A stretch of 43,213 nt of DNA from Desulfovibrio sp. (GTDB lineage Bacteria > Desulfobacterota > Desulfovibrionia > Desulfovibrionales > Desulfovibrionaceae): the NCBI GenBank assembly GCA_031273845.1, contig JAISRC010000138.1, positions 1 to 43,213 on the forward strand. The letters are read 5' to 3'. A model generated the notes under the pieces. That model saw only the letters and a list, made by a program, of their open reading frames with translations. It searched no databases and was not told the DNA's origin. A program made the translations under genes and the position numbers. Shown one piece after another: positions 1 to 6,751 of this stretch (positions are counted from its first letter, which is position 1; every line of letters starts with the position of its first letter).

Positions 1-236
1 ACCTGAAACGACTTCATGTATTGGCGAACGAAGAGTAAAAGACGGGAAACGAAGGACAAAGCAAAGACCAAGTGGCTCTTGCAGGCATCCTTCGGCGTCT
101 ATTTACGTCAATTCCTTGCCTGTTCTCCAAACTTTATGCCTTATTGCTCGGAAAGATTGTTGATTGTCCGACAGACTCCTAGCGCGAAGTGTCGCCACCC
201 GCCCCTCAGTCGCCCATAATCCGCCACAACCCTTAT

Positions 237-330
237 CTTGTCGTTCTGGGCAATGCGAAGAATTTGTCTTTGAGGTTTTGTTTTTCGTTGCACTAAGATG
301 AATTTTTCGCATTCAGCCCAGAATGACAAG
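237..330. repeat. Long imperfect inverted repeat upstream of the par region
   Basis: The arms 237-264 and 301-330 are inverted copies reading CTTGTCrTTCTGGGC, then a small indel, then TGCGAArAATT. The interior (265-300) is AT-rich. The wording resembles the short GTCATTCTGAGC...GCGAAGAAT repeats found between genes in many deltaproteobacterial and other genomes; that comparison is from memory. Positions 1-459 otherwise show no convincing gene: the short ORFs there have no ribosome-binding site or recognisable domain. Confidence 0.6.
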
Positions 331-459
331 AAAGTTGCGCTCCAAAGAGCCTGCACCGAGTGCATGCAAAGGGTTCAGAACAGCATTCAGCGGTGATTGC
401 GGGATTACGGCTGTGCCTTTAAGCGGTTAGGCATGGTGGATTATGGTTGTTCCTGCCCC

Positions 460-488
460 TTGACGGAGCCTACCTGGTCGTCTAGAAT
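460..488 (+). promoter_or_regulatory. Predicted sigma70-type promoter of parAB
   Basis: TTGACG (460-465) and TAGAAT (483-488) are separated by exactly 17 bases, close to the sigma70 consensus. The predicted start point near 495 lies just before the two parS sites, so ParB bound at parS could affect this promoter. The hexamers are seen; promoter function is inferred. Confidence 0.6.
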
Positions 489-525
489 ACAAAAAAGACA
501 GCAGAACGCCGACGCAGCCCGACAA

Positions 526-541
526 TGTTTCACGTGAAACA
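526..541. other. parS centromere site 1
   Basis: The perfect 16-bp palindrome TGTTTCACGTGAAACA matches the consensus chromosomal parS that ParB binds in many bacteria. It lies 22 bases before the second copy and 60 bases before the chosen parA start. Confidence 0.93.
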
Positions 542-562
542 GTTTCGCGGGCTATTCACCCA

Positions 563-578
563 TGTTTCACGTGAAACA
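563..578. other. parS centromere site 2
   Basis: A second perfect TGTTTCACGTGAAACA palindrome. It lies in frame with parA, so an ATG at 562 would translate it as MFHVKQ. The better parA start is the GTG at 601, which leaves this site in the 5' untranslated leader. Confidence 0.93.
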
Positions 579-600
579 ATTTCGCCGAGGGGGGCGTCTC

Positions 601-1371
601 GTGGCCAGAAATATCGTCATAGCCAACCAGAAAGGCGGCGTGGGTAAAACGACCACTGCCATCAACCTCGCCGCATCTCTGGCGATCATGGAAAAGAAAG
701 TGCTGCTCGTGGATTGCGATCCCCAGGCCAACTCCACAAGCGGCCTGGACATCGTCCCCGGCCGCATTGATCTCTACCCCTGCTTTTTTCAGCCGGAGCT
801 GGTCGAGCAGGCCGTCGTTACCGCCAGTACCCCCTATCTTTCCGTCCTGCCCTCGACAACGGATCTTGTGGCCGTTGAAATGGAACTGGTGGACAAGATC
901 GGGCGCGAGTATTATCTGGCGGAGGTCATCAAGCGCCTTGAAGCGGACTACGAGTATATTATTTTCGATTGCCCGCCATCCCTAGGCCTCCTGACCCTCA
1001 ACGCCCTCTGCGCCGCGCGCGAGCTGCTCATCCCGCTACAGTGCGAATATTTCGCCCTGGAAGGTATCGTCAAGCTGTTACACACCTTCGAGTTGGTGAA
1101 AAAACGCCTGAACGCCGGACTGATGCTCCTAGGCGTGGTGTTGACCATGTACGATACGCGCAACAAGCTGACGCGCCAAGTCAAGAACGAGGTGCGCCGC
1201 TGTTTCCCCGATCACCTCTTTGAAACCGTGGTGCCGCGCAATGTCCGGCTCTCGGAAGCGCCCAGCCACGGCAAGTCCATCATCCATTACGACATCAAAT
1301 CCAAGGGCGCGGAGTCCTATCTCGCCCTGGCCAAGGAGGTCGTGTTGCGCCGCCCGCAACGACGGGAATGA
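601..1371 (+). CDS. parA: ParA chromosome-partitioning ATPase
   Basis: A 256-residue ParA/Soj-type ATPase that segregates ParB-parS complexes by ATP-dependent binding to the nucleoid. The deviant Walker A motif KGGVGKTT is at residues 11-18, followed by the LLVDCDPQANST motif and the Walker B region IIFDCPP, which are family hallmarks. I chose the GTG at 601 because GAGGGGGG lies just upstream and the product then starts MARNIVIANQKGG, as in other ParA proteins. An ATG at 562 is in frame but would translate the second parS site. parB follows after 62 bases. Confidence 0.95.
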   Translation: MARNIVIANQKGGVGKTTTAINLAASLAIMEKKVLLVDCDPQANSTSGLDIVPGRIDLYPCFFQPELVEQAVVTASTPYLSVLPSTTDLVAVEMELVDKIGREYYLAEVIKRLEADYEYIIFDCPPSLGLLTLNALCAARELLIPLQCEYFALEGIVKLLHTFELVKKRLNAGLMLLGVVLTMYDTRNKLTRQVKNEVRRCFPDHLFETVVPRNVRLSEAPSHGKSIIHYDIKSKGAESYLALAKEVVLRRPQRRE

Positions 1372-1373
1372 GC

Positions 1374-1418
1374 GTCGTTAAGTGCTGGAGGAGGCGTCTC
1401 AAAATCAAATTGCCTTAG
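1374..1418 (+). repeat. Family B repeat, 3' end only, in the parA-parB gap
   Basis: The stretch GTTAAG...GGAGGAGGCGTCTC followed by AAAATCAAATTGCCTTAG matches the conserved end of the family B repeats at 11527-11657, 18645-18775 and 33061-33190. The hairpin-rich first part seen in those copies is absent. It ends 15 bases before the parB ATG. Confidence 0.7.
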
Positions 1419-1433
1419 ACCAAGGAGAAAGCC

Positions 1434-3056
1434 ATGGCTACACTTCCCACCGGCCTGGGAAAAGGTCTGGACGGCCTGATACGCAATACGCAGGCAGGCA
1501 CGGACGCGCCGGGTCCTGTCACCCTGCCGATAAGCGATATCAGCCCGAATCCCCGGCAGCCGCGCCGCAATTTCGACGCAGGCAGTCTGGACGAACTCGC
1601 GTCGTCCATCCGTTCCAGGGGCCTGCTGCAGCCTCTGCTGGTCAGACCCATGGGGCTGGCAAGCCCCGGCAAATATGAAATCGTGGCCGGGGAACGGCGC
1701 TGGCGGGCCTGCCGTCTGGCCGGACTGACGGAAATCCCCGTCGTCATCCGCTCCTTGTCCGATCAGGATACCCTGATTGCGGCGCTGATCGAAAACCTCC
1801 AGCGCGAAGACCTCAATCCTCTTGAAGAAGCCCTCGGCCTCCAGTCCCTAAAAAACGAGTTCGGCCTGAATCAGGAAGAAATGGCGCAAAAGATCGGGAA
1901 AAGCCGCTCAGCCATAGCCAACAGCCTGCGTCTGCTGAGCCTCCCTGAAAGTGTACGTCTCCTGATTGCCGATGGGACCCTCAGCCCGGGACACGCCAGG
2001 GTGCTGCTCGGTATCGGCGACGGCAAGGCCGGGGAATATCTGAAAAACCTTATTCTGGAAAACCATCTGTCCGTGCGCGAGACCGAAGGGCTTGCCGCTG
2101 GCTGGAAGGAAAGCGGGTGCTTCAATCTTTACCTGTTGAGCGAAACGCCCGGAACCGCCGCACCGGGCAGCGGCCCGGACGGGGCATCGGCGCGGGACAA
2201 AGAACCCGCGGATGCATCGCCCGCTCCCAAATCGCGTGCTGCCAAGGCGCAGAGCGCCGTCCTCATGGATATCCAGTCCCGCGTCAGCAGCCTGTTCAGC
2301 TTGCCCGTGCGGGTGACCGGCAAAGAAGATAAAGGCCGCATAAGTTTTGTCTTCAACAGCAAAGAAGAACTGGACGAACTGCTACGCCGCTTCTGCTTCC
2401 CAGTCTTGGGCGGCAGGAGAGACCCGGCCCTTGAGGGCAGAAATGACTCAATCCTGCGCGGCAATAACGATCCTGCCCTGTGCGGGAGCGATGCTGCGCT
2501 TCTGGACGGCAGGGACGACACGGCACTGGACGGCAGAGACGACACGATTCTGATCGGCAGGGATCTTCCGGCTCTGGACGGCAGAGACGATACGGTTCTG
2601 GACGGCAAGGATCTTCCGGTTCTGGACGGCAGGACCGTCCCTGCCCTGGATTCAGGCGAAAAGATTGCTCTGGAAGGGGCAGGAGATGCGGAACCTGCGG
2701 AAACGGACGGGACGGAAGCTCAGGACGCCGCTGTTCCTCCTCAGGCTGCGCCGATGTCGGGCCGGACGGAAGAGCGGACCGTGCAGGCGGCAGACTCGGC
2801 GGAAGAGCAGTCAGGCCTGATAAAAGACCGGACGGAAGAGCCGGCCATGCAGGCGGCGGACTCAGCGGAAGAGCAATCTGACTTGGTAGCAGACCGGACA
2901 GAGGAGCCGGTCGCGCAGGCGGCAAGTCCGGTGGAAGAGCAGTCGGACCTGATACAAGACCGGTCAGAAGAGCGGACCGCGCAGGCGGGATCCTCCCTGT
3001 CGGCCTGGGAGCGGCCTGTGCAGAACGGGTCAGGGGAAGACGATGACCGTGCCTGA
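1434..3056 (+). CDS. parB: ParB partition protein with long repeat-rich C-terminal tail
   Basis: ParB binds parS and spreads or condenses on DNA as the cargo of ParA. The N-terminal part is canonical: the GLGKGLDGLI start, the NPRQPRRNFD and GERRWRACRLAGL motifs of the CTP-binding domain, ENLQREDLNPLEEA, and a helix-turn-helix around residues 140-200. The usual C-terminal dimerisation segment (ISFVFNSKEELDELLRRF) ends near residue 320, where most ParB proteins stop. Here about 220 more residues follow: 12 octapeptide repeats (residues 324-419) and about four 22-residue acidic repeats (443-530). The start has a good AAGGAGA site. The 3' end overlaps the next gene by 14 bases. Confidence 0.93.
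   Translation: MATLPTGLGKGLDGLIRNTQAGTDAPGPVTLPISDISPNPRQPRRNFDAGSLDELASSIRSRGLLQPLLVRPMGLASPGKYEIVAGERRWRACRLAGLTEIPVVIRSLSDQDTLIAALIENLQREDLNPLEEALGLQSLKNEFGLNQEEMAQKIGKSRSAIANSLRLLSLPESVRLLIADGTLSPGHARVLLGIGDGKAGEYLKNLILENHLSVRETEGLAAGWKESGCFNLYLLSETPGTAAPGSGPDGASARDKEPADASPAPKSRAAKAQSAVLMDIQSRVSSLFSLPVRVTGKEDKGRISFVFNSKEELDELLRRFCFPVLGGRRDPALEGRNDSILRGNNDPALCGSDAALLDGRDDTALDGRDDTILIGRDLPALDGRDDTVLDGKDLPVLDGRTVPALDSGEKIALEGAGDAEPAETDGTEAQDAAVPPQAAPMSGRTEERTVQAADSAEEQSGLIKDRTEEPAMQAADSAEEQSDLVADRTEEPVAQAASPVEEQSDLIQDRSEERTAQAGSSLSAWERPVQNGSGEDDDRA
2403..2690 (+). repeat. Twelve 24-bp coding repeats in parB
   Basis: In-frame units of 24 bases encode octapeptides of the form [A/V/I]-L-x-G-R-x-D-x (for example ALDGRDDT, VLDGKDLP). 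Twelve can be counted at ParB residues 324-419, the central ones nearly identical at DNA level. Such tracts can change copy number by slippage; that is inference here. Confidence 0.85.
2760..3023 (+). repeat. Four 66-bp coding repeats in parB
   Basis: In-frame units of 66 bases encode a 22-residue motif beginning DRTEEP and continuing QAADSAEEQSDL (ParB residues 443-530). The first three copies are close and the fourth is diverged. The segment is strongly acidic and probably disordered or helical. Confidence 0.85.
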
Positions 3057-4047
3057 ACTTTTGGAAAAATTGCGCGCCCTGGCCGGGCGGAAGGTGCTGA
3101 TTGTCGGCGATGTGATGCTTGACCGCTATCTCAGCGGCGATGCCGAGCGCATTTCACCGGAAGCCCCCGTGCCCGTCGTGCGGGTCGAGGAAGAAACCTT
3201 GCTCCCCGGCGGAGCGGGCAACGTGGCCGTCAACATCCGCGCCTTGGGCGGGGAAGCCGTTCTGGTCGGTGCGCGCGGCGATGACCCCGAGGGAAGCGTT
3301 CTGGAACAGCTCTTGGAACAAGAAGGCGTCGGCGTTTCCCTGACGATGCTGCAAGGCCGGCCGACGACGACGAAAACAAGAATTCTGGCCCGCAGACAGC
3401 AGGTCGCGCGCGTGGACCGGGAACGGACCGATCCCTACAGTGCGGAAGAATACGGCGCGATTCTGGGTGCCGTCGCCCGCCTGATGCCGGGTTGCGGCGC
3501 CCTTGTGTTGTCGGACTACCGCAAGGGACTGGTTGCCGCTCCCCTGACGGAAGGACTGCTCCGTCCGGCCTCGGAGCGAAAGCTGCCCCTGCTTGTCGAT
3601 CCCAAGCCGGACGACATCGCCCTGTACAGGGGCGTGACCCTGCTTACGCCCAACGCCGAAGAAGCAGGACGGGCGGCGCGCATGCCGGTGCGGACGCGCG
3701 GGGAAATCACGATGGCCGGCCGGCGCATCATGGAACTCGCCGACTGCGAAAAACTGGTGATCACCCTCGGCGAGCGCGGTATGGCCGTGTTCGAGGGCCC
3801 CGGCAAGGTAAGCCGCATCCCGACCGTTGCCCGTCAGGTCTTCGACGTAACCGGTGCCGGCGACACCGTCATAGCCGCTCTGGCCCTCGGCGAGGCGGCG
3901 GGATTGCCCCTTATCGCCGCCTGCATGTTGGCGAATTACGCGGCCGGCATAGTGGTCGGCAGGGTCGGTGCGGCTTCGGCGACTCCGGACATGACGGCCG
4001 AGGCCATAGAAAGCCTGCCCCCGCCACCCGTCGAAGACTGGAGTTAG
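3043..4047 (+). CDS. rfaE1: D-glycero-beta-D-manno-heptose-7-phosphate kinase (HldE kinase domain)
   Basis: A 334-residue PfkB/ribokinase-fold kinase that phosphorylates heptose 7-phosphate at C1 on the route to ADP-heptose for the LPS inner core. The family features are VLIVGDVMLDRYLSGDAERISPEAPVPV cut here as the N-terminal VGDVMLDRY and ISPEAPVPV motifs, GGAGNVAVN, and the catalytic loop DVTGAGDT near residue 270. It lacks the cytidylyltransferase domain fused in E. coli HldE, so a separate RfaE2 is expected elsewhere. The ATG lies inside the end of parB (14-base overlap), implying translational coupling. The TAG stop coincides with the start of an AGAGCATTTC repeat. Confidence 0.93.
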   Translation: MTVPELLEKLRALAGRKVLIVGDVMLDRYLSGDAERISPEAPVPVVRVEEETLLPGGAGNVAVNIRALGGEAVLVGARGDDPEGSVLEQLLEQEGVGVSLTMLQGRPTTTKTRILARRQQVARVDRERTDPYSAEEYGAILGAVARLMPGCGALVLSDYRKGLVAAPLTEGLLRPASERKLPLLVDPKPDDIALYRGVTLLTPNAEEAGRAARMPVRTRGEITMAGRRIMELADCEKLVITLGERGMAVFEGPGKVSRIPTVARQVFDVTGAGDTVIAALALGEAAGLPLIAACMLANYAAGIVVGRVGAASATPDMTAEAIESLPPPPVEDWS

Positions 4048-4261
4048 AGCATTTCAACATTGAACATACTCTATGATCGCACTGGAGCGGGAAAACACGG
4101 GAAAAGTTCCTTTTGAAGGCAAAAGGCATGGATTCCCATGGGCCGCAAGCAGCCCTCGGAATGGCAGAACGTTGTCATGAATGCCGGTGAGTTGTCATTG
4201 CACAGGGGATTGTCATTGTGAGCGGCGAAGCCGCGCGGCAATCCATACCTTTTGAGCATTC
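4045..4261. repeat. Spacer with short AGAGCATTTC hairpins and a GTCATTG-type repeat
   Basis: The spacer starts with AGAGCATTTCAACATTG...ACTCT, the short terminal motif shared by families A and B. At 4193-4240 GTTGTCATTG and GATTGTCATTGTGAGCGG are followed by GCGGCAATCC, which resembles the widespread intergenic GTCATTGCGAG...GCAATCC repeat. The end (4252-4280) carries another TTGAGCATT...AAATGCTCTA hairpin that runs into the transposase fragment. No gene is seen. Confidence 0.55.
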
Positions 4262-4552
4262 TCAATTTTGAAATGCTCTAATTCGCGCGGCGAACTGCTG
4301 TGCATATTTTTCGACATCGGGATGGAGCTGTTCTGCGACAACTCCGGGTAATCTTTGAATACCGCTCAGTATCACATCAATTCGGGAGCAAAGTTGTCCC
4401 CATAGATCGGGAGGCAGGTCGAAGTATTTGCCGAGGTTGAGGATCGTGCGCTGTTTGACTTTCGTACCGTCACGCATACCATCGACAATGCGAAAAGTTG
4501 TGTAACTTTGGTCTGTTATCGAAGTTTTCGTTTTTGTCTGTCGAATATACAT
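4262..4552 (-). pseudogene. Truncated transposase, N-terminal fragment (IS1634/IS4-like)
   Basis: The 96-residue product begins MYIRQTKTK and contains YTTFRIVDGMRDGTKVKQRTILNLGKYFDL cut short of the rest; the motif order (FRIVDGMR, KQRTILNLG) is that of the N-terminus of IS1634/IS4-type DDE transposases. Full-length proteins are about 450-600 residues and the catalytic DDE domain is absent. The last codons (RAFQN) and the stop come from the repeat AGAGCATTTC at 4264-4279, so a repeat boundary ends the reading frame. It is a remnant and presumably inactive. Family naming is from recognition only. Confidence 0.65.
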
Positions 4553-4662
4553 GGGTCAAGCATAGCATAGACGATAAGTAATGCAAGGAATATTTTTTGA
4601 CTTCTGGCACAATATTTGAAGTTTTTGATGTGTGACCATTGAAATAATTGATGTTTATTTCT

Positions 4663-4710
4663 AAAAACCGGCAAAAAAGTCGTTTTTTCGGCCTTTTTTT
4701 GCCGGTTTTT
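4663..4710. terminator. Strong hairpin, probable bidirectional terminator
   Basis: AAAAACCGGCAAAAAAG (4663-4679) and CTTTTTTTGCCGGTTTTT (4693-4710) form a long stem with A/T runs on both sides. It separates the transposase remnant from the small outer-membrane-like gene at 4821. Confidence 0.65.
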
Positions 4711-4820
4711 GTTAAAGACGGGCTAAGGTTTGCAGCGGCGCAGCCGATAAGCTCTGAACACTGTATGCGCCGTACCCGGCATTCGGGGCCTTCGCCCCAT
4801 CCGCAAACCGGACCCGGGAC

Positions 4821-5606
4821 ATGAATAAAATTATCTGTTGCATCCTGCTCTGCTTCCTTGCTGTCGCCGTCCCCGCCGTACGGGCCGAGTGCGCAGGGCG
4901 TGGCAAAAGCCGGCCTGCGCCGGTCACGGCCCCCCTTGCCGCCCGAAACGCGCAATCCGCCGCGGGCCTGCATGCCGCAAAAGCCCCCTCGCCCGCCGGG
5001 AACGCGATAAAAAGCGCTTCATGCGTAAAGTCCATAGCGGTCAAGACACCGACAAAAGCGAAAAAGGTCGGAGCGGAGACGCCGGGACTCGCCGGTTTCG
5101 CCCATAATACTTTCCTTGCCTCCGGGGTCGGAAAGCGCGCTGCGGCGGCAAACCCTCCGGAAAAAAAATACGGGCCGACCCAGGAACAAAACAGGGAAGA
5201 CAAGCTCCTGACCTTTGGGGATAAGCAGAACATCACCGTGAGCGTGCAGTCCGATGGAGAGTCTGCGGACCGCCTGACACCGGACCGCAGGGCCTTTCCC
5301 GGAGGTCCGGAAAGTCCGGCCCGCATCCATGACAAGGAAAGCCCGGAAGTCAGCGTGAAATACAAACTGAACCCCGCGGCGACAACTCGCCTCACCGTCA
5401 ACCCGAGCAACGCCGATTCGCCCCTGTATCGCCCGCCGGAAAACACCAGGAACCTGAATGCCGCCGGCCTCTATATGGATATGTCGGTGCGCGATGATCT
5501 GAATCTTACCTTGGGCGGTGAATACAGCGATGTGCAGGACTCGCGTCCGGCGCACAAGGCGGACGGCGCAGCCGGTGCCGCGCTCGGAATTACCTGGAAT
5601 TTTTAG
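4821..5606 (+). CDS. Small secreted protein, probably outer-membrane associated; function unknown
   Basis: A 261-residue protein that I do not recognise. Residues 1-22 (MNKIICCILLCFLAVAVPAVRA) form a signal peptide. Residues 25-140 are Ala/Lys/Pro-rich and low complexity. The last 100 residues alternate like beta strands (VSVKYKLN, TTRLTVN, LYMDMSVRDDLNLTLGGEYS) and the protein ends ITWNF; a terminal aromatic residue is the usual signal for Bam-dependent outer-membrane insertion. At most four strands are visible, so it would be a partial or oligomeric barrel. The TAG stop lies inside the terminal inverted repeat of the mobile element at 5603, so the present C-terminus may be a consequence of that insertion. 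The ribosome-binding site is weak. Confidence 0.6.
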   Translation: MNKIICCILLCFLAVAVPAVRAECAGRGKSRPAPVTAPLAARNAQSAAGLHAAKAPSPAGNAIKSASCVKSIAVKTPTKAKKVGAETPGLAGFAHNTFLASGVGKRAAAANPPEKKYGPTQEQNREDKLLTFGDKQNITVSVQSDGESADRLTPDRRAFPGGPESPARIHDKESPEVSVKYKLNPAATTRLTVNPSNADSPLYRPPENTRNLNAAGLYMDMSVRDDLNLTLGGEYSDVQDSRPAHKADGAAGAALGITWNF

Positions 5607-5706
5607 AACTTATCCGTAAATAGTGTTTTGGGGGCAAATACTGCGTCACGATGGCTTTTTTCCTCGTATTTGCCTCGCCCTCCATGTATTTACGGATAAG
5701 TTCTAA
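5603..5706. mobile_element. Family C palindromic MITE-like element, copy 1
   Basis: The 104-bp element has perfect 20-bp terminal inverted repeats, TTAGAACTTATCCGTAAATA and its reverse complement. An inner inverted repeat (GGGGGCAAATAC / GTATTTGCCTCGCCC) lets nearly the whole unit fold into one hairpin. A second copy of the same length lies at 41514-41617. There is no coding capacity. TA occurs at both outer edges (TTTTTA-GAAC and GTTC-TAAATT), as expected for a TA-targeting IS family, but the family is not established. Confidence 0.85.
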
Positions 5707-5838
5707 ATTTTTATGTCAGATAGACTCGTTTATATAACAGAGCCTTCACTGTTTTTCGGTGAATCGGGAGCAAGCGCGTGTCCGGAGCAGGCTTGAGGCT
5801 GCGCCGCCGCGCAAGTTATCCTGTCGGCCGCAACTCCC

Positions 5839-5868
5839 TTGACAAGAAGCGCGGCGTGCGGGTAGTTT
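5839..5868 (+). promoter_or_regulatory. Predicted sigma70 promoter of the SRP RNA gene
   Basis: A perfect -35 hexamer TTGACA (5839-5844) is followed after 18 bases by TAGTTT (5863-5868). The predicted start near 5875 coincides with the 5' end of the SRP RNA stem. Confidence 0.65.
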
Positions 5869-5875
5869 ATGCGCC

Positions 5876-5959
5876 GGGAGCCGGGCGGCGGTTACGCCGC
5901 CAACCCCGCCAGGTCCGAAAGGAAGCAACGGCAACGGTTGTGCCGGGTGTCCGGCTCTC
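5876..5959 (+). ncRNA. ffs: Signal recognition particle RNA (4.5S type)
   Basis: The core CCAGGTCC-GAAA-GGAAGCAACGG (5908-5931, GNRA tetraloop with the GGAAGCA side) and the later GTGCCGGG are the conserved Ffh-binding S domain. The ends close as GGGAGCCGG (5876-5884) with CCGGCTCTC (5951-5959), giving an RNA of about 85-95 nt. GGCGGCGGTTACGCCGCC in the 5' arm could form its own hairpin, which E. coli 4.5S RNA does not have in this form; alternatively CAACC pairs with GGTTG. The gene converges on kdsB with about 12 bases between them. Confidence 0.9.
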
Positions 5960-5971
5960 AAGCGCAAAATG

Positions 5972-6748
5972 CTATAACGATCCCGCATTGAAATGCTCTG
6001 ACCGATAGTCATCCAGCAGGGGCAGCACGGCCGCTGTATCCTCCTTGCGGTCCACGCACGGCGAGGCCTTGTCCGCCACAAGCACTCTCAGCTTGATGCC
6101 GTTTTCCAGCAGACGCAACTGCTCCAGCTTTTCCGTACGCTCCAGAGGCGAGGGGAGAAGGGCGACAAAGCTTTGCAGCGTATGCATGGTGAAGGCGTAA
6201 ATACCCATGTGCCCGAGCAGGGGAACCGGGCATTCGCCGTTGCGCCGGTAAGGTATGCCGGCGCGGGAAAAATAGAGGGCGTCCCCCTTTGCGTCCGTCA
6301 CAACCTTGACCTTGTCCGGACGCGGCAGGTCCGCCGGGTCCAGGGGGCAGGCAAGGGTGGCTGCCCGCACCTCCGGGTCGGCAAAGGCCCGCACAAGCTT
6401 GCTTATGACCTCCGGGTCGAGGGCCGGCTCGTCCCCTTGGATGTTGACGATCACGGCATCATCGGGAAGCCGCAAGGCCAGAGCGGCCTCACATACGCGG
6501 TCCGTGCCGCTTTCGTGCCGGGACGAAGTCATCAGGACCGGTACGCCCAAAGCACCCGCCGCCTCCCGGATGCGTTCGTCATCCGTGGCCAGAGTCACGG
6601 ACGACAAGTCCGGGCAACGCGAGGCCCGCCGCCAGACATGGTAAAACATGGGAAAACCCTTGAGGTCGGCCAGCGGTTTGCCGGGAAAGCGAGTCGAAGC
6701 GTAGCGGGCCGGAATTATGCCGTGGGCTTCGGGCAGGGCGGTCGGCAC
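5972..6748 (-). CDS. kdsB: CMP-Kdo synthetase (3-deoxy-manno-octulosonate cytidylyltransferase)
   Basis: A 258-residue cytoplasmic enzyme that makes CMP-Kdo from CTP and Kdo for LPS inner-core synthesis. The motifs are [16 protein letters not shown] at the start, [21 protein letters not shown] and YFSRAGIPY, all in the family order; the length is normal. Translation starts at a GTG four bases after the stop of the preceding giant sensor gene, so it is probably translated by coupling. The last seven residues (HFNAGSL) are encoded by an AGAGCATTTC repeat, which therefore rewrote or supplied the C-terminus. Confidence 0.95.
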   Translation of the reverse strand: MPTALPEAHGIIPARYASTRFPGKPLADLKGFPMFYHVWRRASRCPDLSSVTLATDDERIREAAGALGVPVLMTSSRHESGTDRVCEAALALRLPDDAVIVNIQGDEPALDPEVISKLVRAFADPEVRAATLACPLDPADLPRPDKVKVVTDAKGDALYFSRAGIPYRRNGECPVPLLGHMGIYAFTMHTLQSFVALLPSPLERTEKLEQLRLLENGIKLRVLVADKASPCVDRKEDTAAVLPLLDDYRSEHFNAGSL

Positions 6749-6751
6749 AGC

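Noticed and set aside
562-600. ATG at 562 as the parA start
   Set aside because: It lies in a parS site; the GTG at 601 has a good ribosome-binding site and matches the family N-terminus.
2403-3023. Regular spaced repeats suggestive of a CRISPR array
   Set aside because: The repeats are in frame with parB, the units are 24 and 66 bases without unique spacers, and no cas genes are nearby.
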